From Hyaloscypha bicolor E (Eukaryota > Ascomycota > Leotiomycetes > Helotiales > Hyaloscyphaceae), in the NCBI RefSeq assembly GCF_002865645.1, contig NW_020194553.1:1-64000 (forward strand): 64,000 nucleotides of DNA, in the 5' to 3' direction. Under the pieces are notes generated by a model. The model did no database searches and was not told where the DNA came from. It saw only the letters and a program-made list of their open reading frames with translations. Positions 45,254-56,974 of this stretch are shown one piece after another. A program made the position numbers and the translations under genes. Within the stretch, counting starts at the first letter, position 1; every line of letters starts with the position of its first letter.

Positions 45254-47095
45254 TCATCTGAACAGCATCAAGTGGCACTTCTCCTCATTCCAAAGATGTC
45301 CACTCATGGCCCCGTGGAGATACGCATCACCCATGAGTTCCCACAACTTCCCTCTCGGCCTGACAATAAACGGCATCCTCGCACCCTTCACAAGCACAAC
45401 ATAATCCCCCGCCTCCGCAATCGCAGGACCCAGGCCCATGTACCCATTATCAGTTCTGAACAGTCTCCGATTAATCATAAAAGACACCGAAGTCCTGAAC
45501 TCCATCTCCGGGTTTGCGATCCCAAGCAGCCGGAGGATATGTCCAACAAGCACCACCAACATCCACGGCCAGAGGTAATCTTGAAGCCCAAGTCTCGGTA
45601 TGATGCGGAGGATCCTCTGACGGCTCTCAAAGCGTGAATATGTCTTTGCGGTCTTCTCCTTATTGCCGTTGGCGAAAATACCTGCTACGCAGGTCTGCCA
45701 CATAGCATCGTATACCGTCTCCCCCGTCACGTATGGATCATCTTCAGACAAGGTATCTGCCAGTGCAGCAGCCCGCCAGTCATTGACCAAGACTTGATTC
45801 TTTTGCAGAACGATAGCTTGTTTTGTGATTGATTGGAAGCCCTTGGTGTCTTGCAGGTCCCAACACTTGCTCTGTGTGGTAATTCTGCCCACGGTGTACC
45901 CGAACATGTGGAGAGGTGTTTTGACACGCTTCGTTCCATCGTCGATTATCGGGTGATATAAGGAGCCCTTGGTAGCGTTGTAGGGAGTGAGTTGTCGTGA
46001 TGTAGCACCGCCAAGTTCGAGCTGGAGGAAAGAACAACAAAGAGGTTCACGGCAACTCCAGTCTGGTACCCATGATGGGAGGTTCAGCGGATCTTTTGAG
46101 CTCTGAAGTCGAGGTATACTTAAGAAATCCAAGTTTGATGCCTGGCTGAGTGTCGCTACAGCAAGCTCAGTAAACAGCGTCTCGGCGTTGCGCTTGTAGT
46201 TTGGTATGATGTTGTATTCTTCGAAACTAGCATGACCAGAAAGACCCCGAAATGCGAAGACTGTATCGCGAAGGTCGAAGGCTTCAGATTGGCGGTGTCG
46301 CGCCAAGATTTCGTAATGGAATCTTTTGGTCCCTCTAGCCACTTCAGCTTGCGAGTGGTACAACCAAAGCAGAGTGTTCATTTTCGTGGTTCCGTAGAAT
46401 TCAAATATCCAAGATTGGTCTGTGAAGGCGAACAGTAAAGCCCCAACTAGGGCTGACCAAGAAATTGCATTGTCGCCACAGGTGATCCAAGCATTTGATG
46501 ACAGAACAGCCTCTTGAACTGTCCACGCCCTACTGAACCAAGGCCGTTCGAACAGCTCGAAAAAGGCTGCCCATTGGCGCAAGGAAATGCCATAGCATTC
46601 CCAGTTCTTTCCCCACCAGTACCGCCATGTTTTCTTTTCCGCTTCAGAAGCAGCACTCAATTTGGAAAGCCACAATGCAAACTGGATTCCAAGCGTGCTA
46701 TTTTCGCTGTCCTGTCCGAGCCAGATAAGTGTCCTACTTGCTTTTCGATAGACCTGATGCATTTCTCGGACCTGCGAAGCCTTCTCATCATCATCCGCTT
46801 GATTTACACATATCGAGTCAATCCAGAGAGTTCGCTGCCTCCCTTTTGCTCGTGTGCGCAAAAGGAATTTGCGCAGATTCAACGGCACGTTGAGGATCTT
46901 CCCATCGCACGCGACCTGGGTTTGGTCTCGTGGATCTCCCCAACAATATGACACCGCTTCGTACTCCGGAGCGGCGGATAGGGGGCATTGGATAACGCTA
47001 CAAGTAATCTCTCCTGTCTTCTCTCCCTCGTCGAGCTTCACAAGACGGATACGGTGATCGCCGGGAAGTAAAGGTTGATACTGGTAATCCTCCAT
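45254..47095 (-). CDS. Heterokaryon incompatibility (HET) domain protein
   Basis: A single exon encodes 613 residues, start ATG 47095. The HET domain carries YEAVSYCWGDP at about residues 45-55, LWIDSICVNQ at 90-99 and QVREMHQVYRKASRTLIWLG at about 108-127, the three classic blocks. The C-terminal 450 residues match no repeat type I can see (no WD40, ankyrin or NACHT motif), including LPSWVPDWS, common in this class. HET proteins trigger programmed cell death on hyphal fusion between unlike strains. The start is supported by the usual YQYQPLLPGDHRIRLVKL opening. The gene is intact and intronless. Confidence 0.95.
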   Translation of the reverse strand: MEDYQYQPLLPGDHRIRLVKLDEGEKTGEITCSVIQCPLSAAPEYEAVSYCWGDPRDQTQVACDGKILNVPLNLRKFLLRTRAKGRQRTLWIDSICVNQADDDEKASQVREMHQVYRKASRTLIWLGQDSENSTLGIQFALWLSKLSAASEAEKKTWRYWWGKNWECYGISLRQWAAFFELFERPWFSRAWTVQEAVLSSNAWITCGDNAISWSALVGALLFAFTDQSWIFEFYGTTKMNTLLWLYHSQAEVARGTKRFHYEILARHRQSEAFDLRDTVFAFRGLSGHASFEEYNIIPNYKRNAETLFTELAVATLSQASNLDFLSIPRLQSSKDPLNLPSWVPDWSCREPLCCSFLQLELGGATSRQLTPYNATKGSLYHPIIDDGTKRVKTPLHMFGYTVGRITTQSKCWDLQDTKGFQSITKQAIVLQKNQVLVNDWRAAALADTLSEDDPYVTGETVYDAMWQTCVAGIFANGNKEKTAKTYSRFESRQRILRIIPRLGLQDYLWPWMLVVLVGHILRLLGIANPEMEFRTSVSFMINRRLFRTDNGYMGLGPAIAEAGDYVVLVKGARMPFIVRPRGKLWELMGDAYLHGAMSGHLWNEEKCHLMLFR

Positions 47096-47726
47096 GGATC
47101 AAGAGTTATCGGAGGACGTTGTAGATGAGATGCTCCACCAACTCGGCCTTGGAAATACAGAGTCAGCGACTGCCCGAACATTCATTCGGAGTCTTTGGTA
47201 CCGCTACGGGCAAGCGAAATAGGAGAACAAGTCCCTGAAAAGTCGAACTATTTTTTGGACGTGAAAATGGGGAAATAATCATCTGACGCCAGGTCGAGTC
47301 GCCCAGATCTGACTTCTGGGAAAGAGAAGAAAGAGAGGCGAAGGAGACTATGTACGAGTACTAATTGTTAACTGTGGGGAACAATCAATAATTGGCAGGT
47401 CAAGGCTGAAAATTGATTGCCAAATTGGGAGGAAGTGGGTCCTTGGCTTCAGCCAGCCACAACAAGCTTTACCCGTGCACGTGACAGTAATAGCCCCCTC
47501 CCCCTTCCCCTCCATGTCCGAGAGAGGTTTCCCTTCTACGAGAGAGCCTTTGGCGCGGGTGCGAACTCTCGATCTAGTTGCACAATATTCTACAATGTGT
47601 ACTGTCTCCGTTTACTTTAGTAAATCCCTCCATCCCGTAGTGTCTAGCTTCTCGGAGGTCAGAGTGTAAACAGCACATACAGAGTTGAGAAGTCTCCTAA
47701 ATTGTATTGGCAGAGAGAATGACACA

Positions 47727-49485
47727 TCATACATAACCAGCTTCCCTATACGCCTCTTGGATCTCTGCCTCATACAGCATGAGAGACATCTTCCTCACAG
47801 GTATCCCCTTCGGCGACCTAGTCAGCGGCTTCTCCGCACTTACCACAACAATCAAGCTCTTCAGTACCCTTGCACGCTGCGGGACCAACATGTTCACCTC
47901 TTCTATTGCAGCCCAAACACTGTTCAACAATTCCTCCTTGCTAATGCCCGGCTGATTCGGTTCGACCAGCATGCCACAAGCAGTATGTCCATCGCCAAAC
48001 ATCACGCAGCCCTTCAACGTCGGCTGACCCATCAACTTGGCCTCGATATGCAGCGGATTGACCTTCGCACCATTACTTAGGATCATAATATCATCAATCC
48101 TACCCTCATGCTCCCATAGATGCTCGAAGCCCTCATCTTTGCAGCGTCGGAAGAGATCGCCAGAGCGCCATTCGTCGAGGCGAGGATAGACTTCGAAGAC
48201 ATTATGAATCCAAGAGAACTTTGGGTCGGGATGTCGCCGAAACACCACTTCGTAGAGATCTGATGTGGGCGAGATGCGCTCCATGCTGGGTCCTAGAGTT
48301 GGATGGAACTCGAAGCAATGCCAATGTGATCTGGGGGGAACAAGCATCGCAAGGACACTATTTTCGGTCATTCCATAGCCTTGCCACAAGACAGTGTTAG
48401 GGAGGTTTTCGGCGCACCACCTCCCTGTTTCTCGGCGTAATGGTCCTGTTGGTGTGTTTAGTGCCTGATCCAACTGTTGGATGGATGAGGAATAACTCAC
48501 CACCAAATGAATTGACGTGATGTAGGCCTGTAAGCCGATCCTTCAGCTCCTCTCCGTTGGCTCCAAAGATTGCATCGTGGATAAATGGGACCGCGGAGAT
48601 TGCAGTCAACTTAATGCTTCGCACTATAGCGCAGGCAACATCAGCCGACGGAGGACGATCAATGGGGCCCACAACTGTCGTGTTCATTCTATACAAGGCA
48701 ATAGTCATGGTACAGAGGCCGCTTATGTGGAATAGCGGAGCTCCCAAGTAAGAGAGTCCTTTTTTCTTTGCCAAATTTGAGGCGGCCAAAACTCTTCCCG
48801 GTGGTACAGGAACAAGATCATCACAACCTACGCGAGCGATAAACGCATTGTTGATTCGGATTGGCTTCGGGTTCCCAGTGGAGCCGGACGTATGCAAAAA
48901 CAATACAGTATCGTTCTTGGCTTCGTCAAATGTCTTGTTGTATGGGTAATGACTTGATTTGACTGCGACCATCTGCTCCAGGCTGGGTATCTCGTGAATT
49001 CTCAATCCTGAAATGGTATTCTGAATGCCTTTGACATGTGCTTCGAGTGGACTGCCACCACCGGAATAGAATACGACGTCGCAGTTGGTGGCGTTGAGTA
49101 AAGAAACGTTATTCACAATAGCGTTCCGCGGACTGGCGAATAAAAGGGGGTGGCCGGACTTCATTGCAGCCAAGACTATGATCCAGTACCTGTAGTCCTG
49201 GACGCCAATGAAAGCGATAGTCTCGTAAGGATCTTTGTCCAGCAGTTGGCAGAGCCACTGGGAGGTGAAGTTGACAGCATTTGCCATTTGCGAGCTGCTC
49301 AGCGAGGTGAAGGTCAAGTTCGGCATGGTGCCGGGATCCGCAATGATGCCAATGAGGTGATCGGGATCTTCTGCGGCAATTTTGTCGAGAACTTGTGGCA
49401 GAAGTCGCTTGCCATGATTGATGTCTTTGCTTGGTCGATGGTATCCCACGCCCACCTCGGGGTCATCGTTGCTCAAGGAGCTCAT
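47727..49485 (-). CDS. Stand-alone adenylate-forming (AMP-binding) enzyme
   Basis: Two exons on the minus strand (49485-48501 and 48445-47727) with a 55-nt intron (GTGAGT donor, CACTAAACAC branch, CAACAG acceptor) give 567 residues. The P-loop-like core A3 reads LFLHTSGSTGNPKPI at about residues 194-208. GYGMTE is A5, WEHEGRIDDIMILSNGAKVNP covers A7-A8, and LTRSPKGIPVRK is A10 with the catalytic Lys. It resembles the A domain of fungal NRPS-like reductases but stops (EAGYV) where a carrier domain would begin, and no carrier or reductase follows in the next 2 kb. It may activate an aryl or fatty acid in trans. The ATG at 49485 is chosen; a TTG-extended frame upstream is not needed. Confidence 0.88.
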
Positions 49486-49569
49486 ATTGAAAATACGAAG
49501 CATTCTCTGAACTTGACGGAAATAATGACGCAGATTTGATATACCGAGCTGGTGGCGACGAAGCATTTA

Positions 49570-50480
49570 TGAAGAAGATTTCGCGAAGGCCCATGTTTGC
49601 AATACCCTGGAGGCTTGTCGAGGCTCTGTCGGTAGGATGTCAGCCTGACGCCATGGGAAATAATGACCTGCCAAAACCTCGGAAGGTATTCCCACAGTAA
49701 GCCTTGATTGTGATTGGGTGGCAATAGGCCTGTCGCCCAATCACGGAAAGCACCTCCCCTAGGAACTTCTTATCACCGCAACAAGCTTAAGCTTACTGCT
49801 TACGGTTATGCTGCCCATAAATAATGGCAAATGGCTTAGCGCGCAGTCAGGAAATAAGCAATACGAGGGTTCCATGATCAATGGAGTTGATCTCAGGCTA
49901 AAAAGGCCCAATGCGGCCCTTCCAGCGGAGACTTTGGGTCAGATTCAGTGTTTCTATACTCCCAACCTAGCATGCCTAGTATTAAGGATTAGAAGGCTAG
50001 GCGACGAATCAAGGCTAGGACCAGGAAGGCTAGGACCAGGAAGGCTAGGGTTTCAAAACGATAGGCTAGAAGTAGGAAGGGTCGATCCTTCCTTAGGTCA
50101 GTAGTACCGAGGACGGGAGTTTTAGAAACACTGGTCAGACTGTGAGAGGGTTTGGATGAGGACAGACTCAAGGGTCTAGAGTCGCAAAAGCTACCAATCC
50201 AGGCAAGGATCCATCCCTGCACTTCAGAAACAGTGCATCCTCAAGTGCTCGCCGCTCGGTCACGATCATTACTTGAATTCGAGTCTTCAACTTGCGAAAA
50301 TCCAACGTCTTTTGCGAAGTTCAAAATAGGACGCAAAAATAACTCCTGAAAGCAAAGATAATGCAAGAGCTAAAGGCAAGAGAGCACTTGACCTGATTAA
50401 GAAACGAGGTCAAAAGGAATTTCAGTTGAGGGAATATCGAAGATATGAGGGATGGATCGTAGCATATGCATTGGAATAAA
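49570..50480. other. Intergenic with short direct repeats
   Basis: A GGCTAGGACCAGGAA unit is repeated at about 50014-50048, with further GGCTAG words nearby. No gene is seen. Confidence 0.5.
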
Positions 50481-50484
50481 ACAT

Positions 50485-52291
50485 TCAGCTTCGGATTTCC
50501 CAAAGCCTAATCTTACCCGCCTCATTCGCGACAGCTAACATGTTATCCTGCCTCCCAAAAGCGATGGCGGTAATCTTTCCCAGTGGCGTTTTATCGGTCG
50601 GCCAATTCCTATACACGGTACAACTTGGTAAATGGACTAATCGGAGAGCATCTTTCTTCCACTTGCTGCTGAAAGCCAGAAGCTGTCCATCTGAACTGAT
50701 CTCCAAGTTACTCGTAGGCTTCGTAAACTGATCAAAAGCTCGCTTCGGCTGTGGTCTTTCAGGAATTGAGATTTCGTTGCCGGAAACGAAATTTCGTCGG
50801 TCGTAAATGTTAATAATCCCACTCTGAGATCCAATGACTACCCATCGATCACCACCAAGAGATTTTGGACCATTCGGACCTCCTAGGGTCAATACCGTCG
50901 GAGAATACCCGTCATCGGTCCAGCGTGCGACGTATGAGCGAGACTCAAGACTCCACTCGCCTACTTCGCCTCCTTTGCCAACAACGGTAATACCCTCCCC
51001 GTTGCTCCACCAGGCGAAATCAGCTACCCCGTTGACACCTTCAATTCGAAGTGCCGCTATCCATTGTGTCGTATTTGCATCCAAGATATTCACAATTCCG
51101 CCACCTTTCTTCGATGATCCAACGACAGCCATATAGCGACCACAAGGACTGAGATTGAATCTTTCCATACTTCTTTGCTCCTCGTTCTGTCCATATACAC
51201 GTGTGACTTTTTGTATCAAACCAGAAGGTAGATCCCAGGTGTGAAAATATCGTCGACGGCCGGAGAAGAATATCCTGTCTCCCTGGGGAGATTGAAATGC
51301 GGACGTGTGTAGAGGTGTGTTTCGAATATGAACCGAAGTTAGAAGAGGGTTGGGTGTTGGATGAGCTGCCGGTGCGATATGATGGAGGTAAAGTGTAGAC
51401 GCTGGGCCAGATGAAAGCAAAACGGGGTATTCGGGATGGAAGGACAAAGATGTTATGGAGGATGGCTGAACAGTTGGAATTGATCGGGTCTGCTGAATGT
51501 CGAGAACCTCTGGACGAAGTTTTGGATGCTTCGTGCTTGTTGGTGTCCTTGATAGAGCTCCAGCATCTTGAAGAAGACGGGCCAAAGGTAAAGTTGAAAG
51601 ATCCGATTCATCAACATCCATATCATTCGACGATAAAGAGGACGCAGAGCCTGCTGAAGATCGTCGACGTCGCTTCGCTGACCGAGAGGACGGTTGTGCC
51701 CATTCTGGAGCCGGATTGAGGCGCTCGAATTGTCTTCGTAATCGCTTCGTGTACTCCCTTCCATTGACAATATCTTCGTCTTCGTTTACCCGTAGTTTTC
51801 TCAACCGCGAATTCCCTGCCAGTGATATTGCAAGCCGATCGTCATCGCTGTCCTCCCAAGCTGGTACATCTGCTGCTTCGTCATCCGATGAAGCGCGCGG
51901 CAATAGTGCGTTTGAATCAATAGCGGATGGCCCTGAATCAAGGAAAAAGAGCTTCCCGGACGGTCAGTCTCGATCATTGTGAGATACTAATGCCTCTCAC
52001 CTCTGCATCGTCGATATTCTCGAGACGAGCCTCTCCTTCCGAATCCTCCTCAACCATGCTCTCTTCCTCTTCAGAGCCACCATCTATATCAAGGTCCATC
52101 TGCTGGCCTAATTGCGCCTTGAAACCTAGACCATCTCCGAGCACAAGCCTTGCCAACTCCTCCTCCTCCTCATCTTTTTCCAACAGTCCCGTACTGTCAT
52201 TGTCGGTGTCACTTCGTTCTTCTCGCTCTGGTGCAGAGCCGTCTTCAGTCTGCCGACTCGCGGTGAGCTTCTTGGATCGTTGTCGAGGCAT
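50485..52291 (-). CDS. UTP18: U3 snoRNP component Utp18 (WD40)
   Basis: Two exons on the minus strand (52291-52001 and 51951-50485) are joined across a 49-nt intron (GTGAGA donor, GGGAAG acceptor) giving DDAELFFLDSGPSA, the family's N-terminal block. Total is 585 residues. Acidic stretches (KDEEEEELARLVLGD) precede a WD40 propeller containing ISSLSFHPEYPVLLSSG, SMERFNLSPCGRYMAVVGS and the closing ITAIAFGRQDNMLAVANEAG. Utp18 belongs to the small-subunit processome and bridges pre-rRNA processing to exosome recruitment. In yeast an N-terminal AIM (LFVD-type) motif binds Mtr4; the LFFLDSG here fits that site. It is a core nucleolar gene, so this part of the window is core chromosome. Confidence 0.95.
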
Positions 52292-52872
52292 TGCGTATGC
52301 TTTTACGACTTTCGGTCGTCAGCTCGAGTTCGACAAATTCATCTGGATTTTTTCTGCAGGGATATTTTAGCACTCGCACTAAGGTAAGGCTGATAATCAG
52401 CCTCGCCCCTCATCCCCCAACTCGAAGGATTTCCACCACAGAATCTAATTTTCAGTAGGAAAAGCATCAACCGGCCTCGGTCAGGTGGTTTAAGACGTTA
52501 GACTCTGTTTTAAACTATCGACCTTTAGGAGTCCATTAGGGCAAAAGCTTCAGCGCAGAGAAACCGGGAAAGGCGCAGCTCGCTTAAATTAAAGGGGCTT
52601 GTGTTTGGAAGCCTGCAGCCTATCGGACGAACGAAATTCATTGACTCAAGAGCTTTGCATATTCACCGTCCGCTCATTTCTTCTGTCTCTCGGATATTCC
52701 TTGGTTGTCTGTCTACTCCGAAGTGAGGCTGGACTCGCCCGCCCTCCATCTGACTCGCTCCTTATTACCTACATATATACCAAGCTACGACGTAACAATT
52801 GTTGTGATTTCGGCCCATCATTTGTCTTAACCCTCTGTGTTATCTAGGTGTCCACGATGCTTGCTGTGCCGG

Positions 52873-53456
52873 ATGTCAGTTGGAAGATATAAATTAAATT
52901 CCGTTGAAGAGAGGTCATTTGGACGTTGCAATCACTGTAAGTCTACGTCCCTTGATTTCTGTTCGGAATAATTCGTTATTAACTACCTCGGTCAGATCTC
53001 GCAAGCTTGAACAGGAAATTTGACCCAAAGGCAGAAACTCCACAATATCAAGATGCCACAAAAGCAGCGACCCCGAAAAAGGATCTTCCAGGAATCACCC
53101 TTCCTCTAGATTCCTGGAGAGATCAGGATGATGATCCATGAAGCAGCTCTTCTGAACATCAGATAAATTGCTGTGCTACACTTTCTTTGCTCATATGGCA
53201 AAATCTCGACAAATCAGTTTCATCAGATCCCTTCCTTTCGCGAGATGTTTTCACCGCCGCTCAGGCAATGCGTTTCGTTTATACCGAATATCAATTACAT
53301 CTTGAACATTGCAAAGGTCAGGGCACCAAAGATGGCAATTTTTGTGTGGGTATTGATTACAAACGTGGCGTAGAATCATATGAGCGAACTTTATCTTTCA
53401 AATTCACAATACAGGAAGGAAATTTTGACTATGGCTGGTCAAAAAAGGGGCTTTAG
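52873..53456 (+). pseudogene. Spliced gene interrupted by one in-frame TGA
   Basis: The ATG at 52873 starts a 64-nt exon ending at GTAAGT (52937). Intron 52937-52995 has TTAACTACC and ends GGTCAG. Exon 2 reads LASLNRKFDPKAETPQYQD on to DSWRDQDDDP, then TGA (53139-53141), giving 69 residues. The same frame continues open for 104 more codons with strong protein character (FLSRDVFTAAQAMRFVYTEY, TKDGNFCVGIDYKRGVES) to a TGA at 53454-53456. There is no GT between exon-2 start and the stop, so a GT-AG intron cannot remove it. It may be a nonsense allele (TGG or CGA to TGA), a readthrough gene, or a short protein plus relic. A possible 5' intron ends at 52848. No family is recognised. Confidence 0.5.
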
Positions 53457-53503
53457 GAGTCATTAGCGAGACCGTCCAGCAGTTTATCCACCGTACGCTG
53501 ATC

Positions 53504-53752
53504 TCAAAATTTGCCATGACCCTCTTTCTTAATCCACGGCCTCCAATATTCGGACAGGGGTGGTGGATGGTCATTAAAGTCGTTACGCATTTGCTGTTGT
53601 ACATTTGCATAATTGCCAATGGGAGTCATTGTACTGAGTTCAGCTGTCTCGTGTTTCAAGCTCCACACCGGCTTGCAGCTTGAAGATGTCGCCAAGAAAG
53701 GCGAACGGGAAAAATGGTCAAGCCATAGCCTCCGTAGCGAAGTACCATTCAT
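53504..53752 (-). CDS. Possible small protein (82 aa)
   Basis: The ATG at 53752 gives 82 residues with protein-like composition (IGNYANVQQQMRNDFNDH, PPLSEYWRPWIKKEGHG). It converges tail-to-tail with the interrupted gene ending at 53456. No signal peptide, intron or family is visible. It could be a terminal exon. Confidence 0.33.
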   Translation of the reverse strand: MNGTSLRRLWLDHFSRSPFLATSSSCKPVWSLKHETAELSTMTPIGNYANVQQQMRNDFNDHPPPLSEYWRPWIKKEGHGKF

Positions 53753-53877
53753 TTGAAGCTTTTCGTACCATCAAGCATCATGGGAAATGCAATGATCCAT
53801 GTAAACCACCAAGCCCCTGCAGCCAGATCTGATCTCAATCTTCTTTGCCCCAGACCAAGTACAATCCCTCAATGTGC

Positions 53878-54398
53878 TCAGAAAATATGCGCCAGCAAAG
53901 CCCTAACAGGTGCGCACTCCTTCGCCTTCTCCTTCGGGTAGTATCGTTTGTTTTTCTTGGTATAGGCAGAAAGTTCCCGTTCATTTCCGAACCGGTGAGG
54001 TGGGGTGCTCTCGGTGTTTACTGCATATATCAAGTCGTGGATATTGACCCAAACCGGTCTCAGCGCCTACCCAACATGTCAGCAAGACAAACTTTGGGTA
54101 CTTCTTGGGGAGGGGTAGCAACCTGCTTGCATTTTCTAATGCTTGGAAGCTCGCTAGCAATACCAACATCTCGGCACAGCCTCTGCCAGTTCTCAAGTTT
54201 GAGATCGCTGCCGAAATACCGGTCGAACGCGCCCACAATGTTGTTGATTTTCCCCCCCATTGAGCGTGGTGGAGGGGTAGGGAGAACGCTGGCTCCACCC
54301 CTGAGGTTGAGGTTGGCAAAACTCTTCTCGACGGGGCTGGGGGATGCAGTGCTGCCGACTGCTTGAGCGGAATTCTTCTTCGATTTCTTCTTCGGCAT
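53878..54398 (-). CDS. Conserved-type fungal hypothetical (154 aa)
   Basis: Two exons on the minus strand (54398-54123 and 54066-53878) with a 56-nt intron (GTTGCT donor, GGGTAG acceptor) give 154 residues. The start at 54398 (MPKKKSKKN) has a basic nuclear-localisation-like beginning. A second block reads NWQRLCRDVGIASELPSIRK, and across the splice CKQALRPVWVNIHDLIYAVN. The end is YPKEKAKECAPVRALLAHIF. This architecture recalls a family of small fungal proteins of unknown function. Longer N-terminal extension of the open frame to 54674 is unlikely because the KKKSKK start is the natural one. Confidence 0.7.
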
Positions 54399-54910
54399 GA
54401 CTGAGATTTTTCTGGAGGGTTGACTTCGATTCGTGGATCTGATGGGCTGGGGCTGCCAAGGAGGCCCTGAATGAGGAGAAAAAATTGGAGGAATAAATCC
54501 AATTAGTGATATATCATGGAAAGCCTTACAAACGCAGGAGAAAGAAGCCCTGCACGCTTCCAGCATGCCTGGTTGAACGTCACATGTCACATCACATCCT
54601 AGCTCTCTTTGTGCAAACAGGTTGAGAAACAACGCCCATGCAGGTACCCATGAACCCCAGTTCCACCATTTCACTTCCGAAAGGAAGGGGAGAACAAAGG
54701 ATATGCCACCTCAGGCAAGAAAAGTCTGCATCCAAAACATCGCTAACATATCCCGCAGGCAACTATCCCGTGTTCCAGCACACATTGGGGCATTGAAACC
54801 ACTCCACTGGTCTAGGGTGCAGTCTTTTTCTCGATTTCAGTGTTCCAGCACGTAGTGGTGACTTGCAAAAGCTCCCATGGCATCGACCTTCGTTTTTCAC
54901 AGCCCCCATC

Positions 54911-55722
54911 TTACTCTCCACCCCGTATCAACCATTCCGCAAAACCCGCAAATTCATCGTGCCCAGCACCTCTCCAAACCAAGCCTTCAAAAATTCTCTT
55001 TTCCCTCTCCAAGTCGAGATCCACCAACCTCCTAATCAACCCTTCACCCATATTTGTCATACCTCGGAACTCTTCCCCGTATCTCCTCAAGATTGCTTCC
55101 TTTGCTCTATCCATCGTGTTGGAGCTCGTGACCACAGGAACGCCTAAGAGCTCGTAGCTTGTGGAGATCGCTGCTGGTGGGGAGATTGGTCTTGGTTTGG
55201 GCTGTGTCGTAGGCAGATATGCCAGTCCTGTAGTAGAGTCCACGACGAAATAGGATTTTGGGAGTTGTGTTTGTGGAATGCCTAGTTGTTGGACATGCTG
55301 CTGAACATATTATCCATGAGGAGGAACGGAAGGAGGCTAGGAGCTGAAAGGCCTGCCATATTTGTGTTCACTGGTTGAATACCTTCGAGTTCTGCAGGCA
55401 TCGAGTCTGTTGAAAGCTCTGCTTCCACATCCTGGTCTCTTCCGTGCTGGCGGTGGTACTCTTGCAGACTCATTTCTAGGGGGTCCTTTGATGTGTTGCT
55501 TCGATGGTTGGGTGTTCGAGATAGCGTTGATGCAATAGAATGAAACTGGGAAAGGGCGGAAGGTTCTTTGTTTTGCTCAAAGGTTGGTATTGCTACTGGA
55601 ACTGGGGATGTGTCTCGGAAATTCGGGAAAGTTCGTCCGGTTGGTGAATGTGCTTGGGGTATTGGATGCTTAGGGACCGGCTTCCTGATTACTCGGCTCT
55701 CTCTAGCCTTGGAAGTCATCAT
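54911..55722 (-). CDS. Hypothetical protein (246 aa), two exons
   Basis: Exon 1 (55722-55372) starts at MMTSKARESR and is basic/Pro-rich (RKPVPKHPIPQAHSPTGRT) with an acidic patch. The 71-nt intron (GTGAAC donor, TATGTTCAG acceptor) leads to exon 2 (55300-54911), which reads QQLGIPQTQLPKSYFVVDST and a charged helix (GLIRRLVDLDLEREKRIFEG). Without splicing the two frames would be separate small proteins, but the downstream one lacks a natural start. No known domain is seen. Confidence 0.55.
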
Positions 55723-56131
55723 GCTCTCAGTTCTTTGACACAATAATGAGTATCTGTCCGTGTAGAGGAAGGGCGGTTATAGCTTTCCTGTGGTTATAGC
55801 TTTCAAGGGAGTTATGGTGTCTGGCAATGAATCATCATCAAGACCACATTCGCACTCACTCTGCAAGTCAACAAAGTTTTCTTTGTTCCAGAATTCCTGG
55901 TTCAAAGAGTCTTTGTTTAATGAGTTTTTTTTTGTACAGTGGTTATTTGTACAATGGAGGATGTGTTTAATAGACTCTCGTTCATTTGGATTGTTCAACA
56001 CATGGTTGGGATATTTGACCGGAAATAGTTGTTATTTACGTGACTTACGTCACTAAAGAATTTTCTGTGATACAGGCTGAAACACGTCATTGTACTCAAA
56101 CCTTTGAGATCTTTGGGTATAGTCCGTTCCT

Positions 56132-56969
56132 TCAATTATGTTCATCTCTGTTTCCCTCAGTCTGAACAGAAACACTCCAGTTCTCCCTAGAATCCTCAAC
56201 ATCGTCACCATTCTCCCCACTAGGCTCCTTGTCTTGCATCTCCTCATCAAATGCATCAGCATCGTAGAAGAAGATGATATCCTCATCAGCCGGCTCGTCC
56301 TTTCTCGCAAAGGCGTAGCGCTCTCGAACCCAGATAATATCCTCCAGAACTCGCTGTTCCAACTCGCCCGGCTTAACCCACAGGAAGTCGTAATCACGGA
56401 TGTTGGCACCTGTTCTCACATATGAGTCTTGGTAGTATACACGAATAGGGGATGCTCGTACCTTCACATGGGAGAAAGTCAAAGAAGAACTTGGATTGAT
56501 ACCGCTTCTTCAAGACCTCTCGAGCACGGGCATGGAGAGATGCGTCTTTTCGTGGAGCTTGAGGGTCGAAAGGCGGGATGTAGGAAGAGCTTCGTGGATC
56601 CGTGACAACTTGCCCAACCGGCTTCCGCTTGATGATTAGCTTTGGTTGTGTGCTGTAGAGAGTATCGGTTTCGGCTTTGTTGGTTTGAGAAGCGTCGAGA
56701 GGAGAGGCTGCTTCAGCACTTTCGGCCACAATCTCCATGTTTGCAGTCGGTTGTTTCCCAATGTTGTTGATTTTGTTCACGGTAAGCGGCTTCGACAACG
56801 TGATGCTTGGGAGGATAAAGGCCTTCCAAGATGGGTTGTTTATCAAGGGTGGCGATAGATTAGCCTCGGGTGTCTCTTCGTAACGGACGAAAGGTACATC
56901 AGAGAACGCTGTGGATGCTCGTCTGCGCCTCTTTGAAGTGAAAGAGGCTTTGATACTATCGAAAACCAT
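56132..56969 (-). CDS. Conserved-type fungal hypothetical (261 aa)
   Basis: Two exons on the minus strand (56969-56462 and 56409-56132) flank a 52-nt intron (GTACGA donor, GAACAG acceptor). Splicing produces FFFDFLPCEGANIRDYDFLW followed by VKPGELEQRVLEDIIWVRER, a compact block that reads as one domain and confirms the junction. The N-terminus is basic (TSKRRRRASTAF) and disordered; the tail is acidic (DEPADEDIIFFYDADAFDEE). Total is 261 residues. It is probably nuclear or cytosolic. The name and function are unknown. It is the first of three consecutive minus-strand genes (56.9 to 53.9 kb). Confidence 0.72.
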
Positions 56970-56974
56970 CTCGG

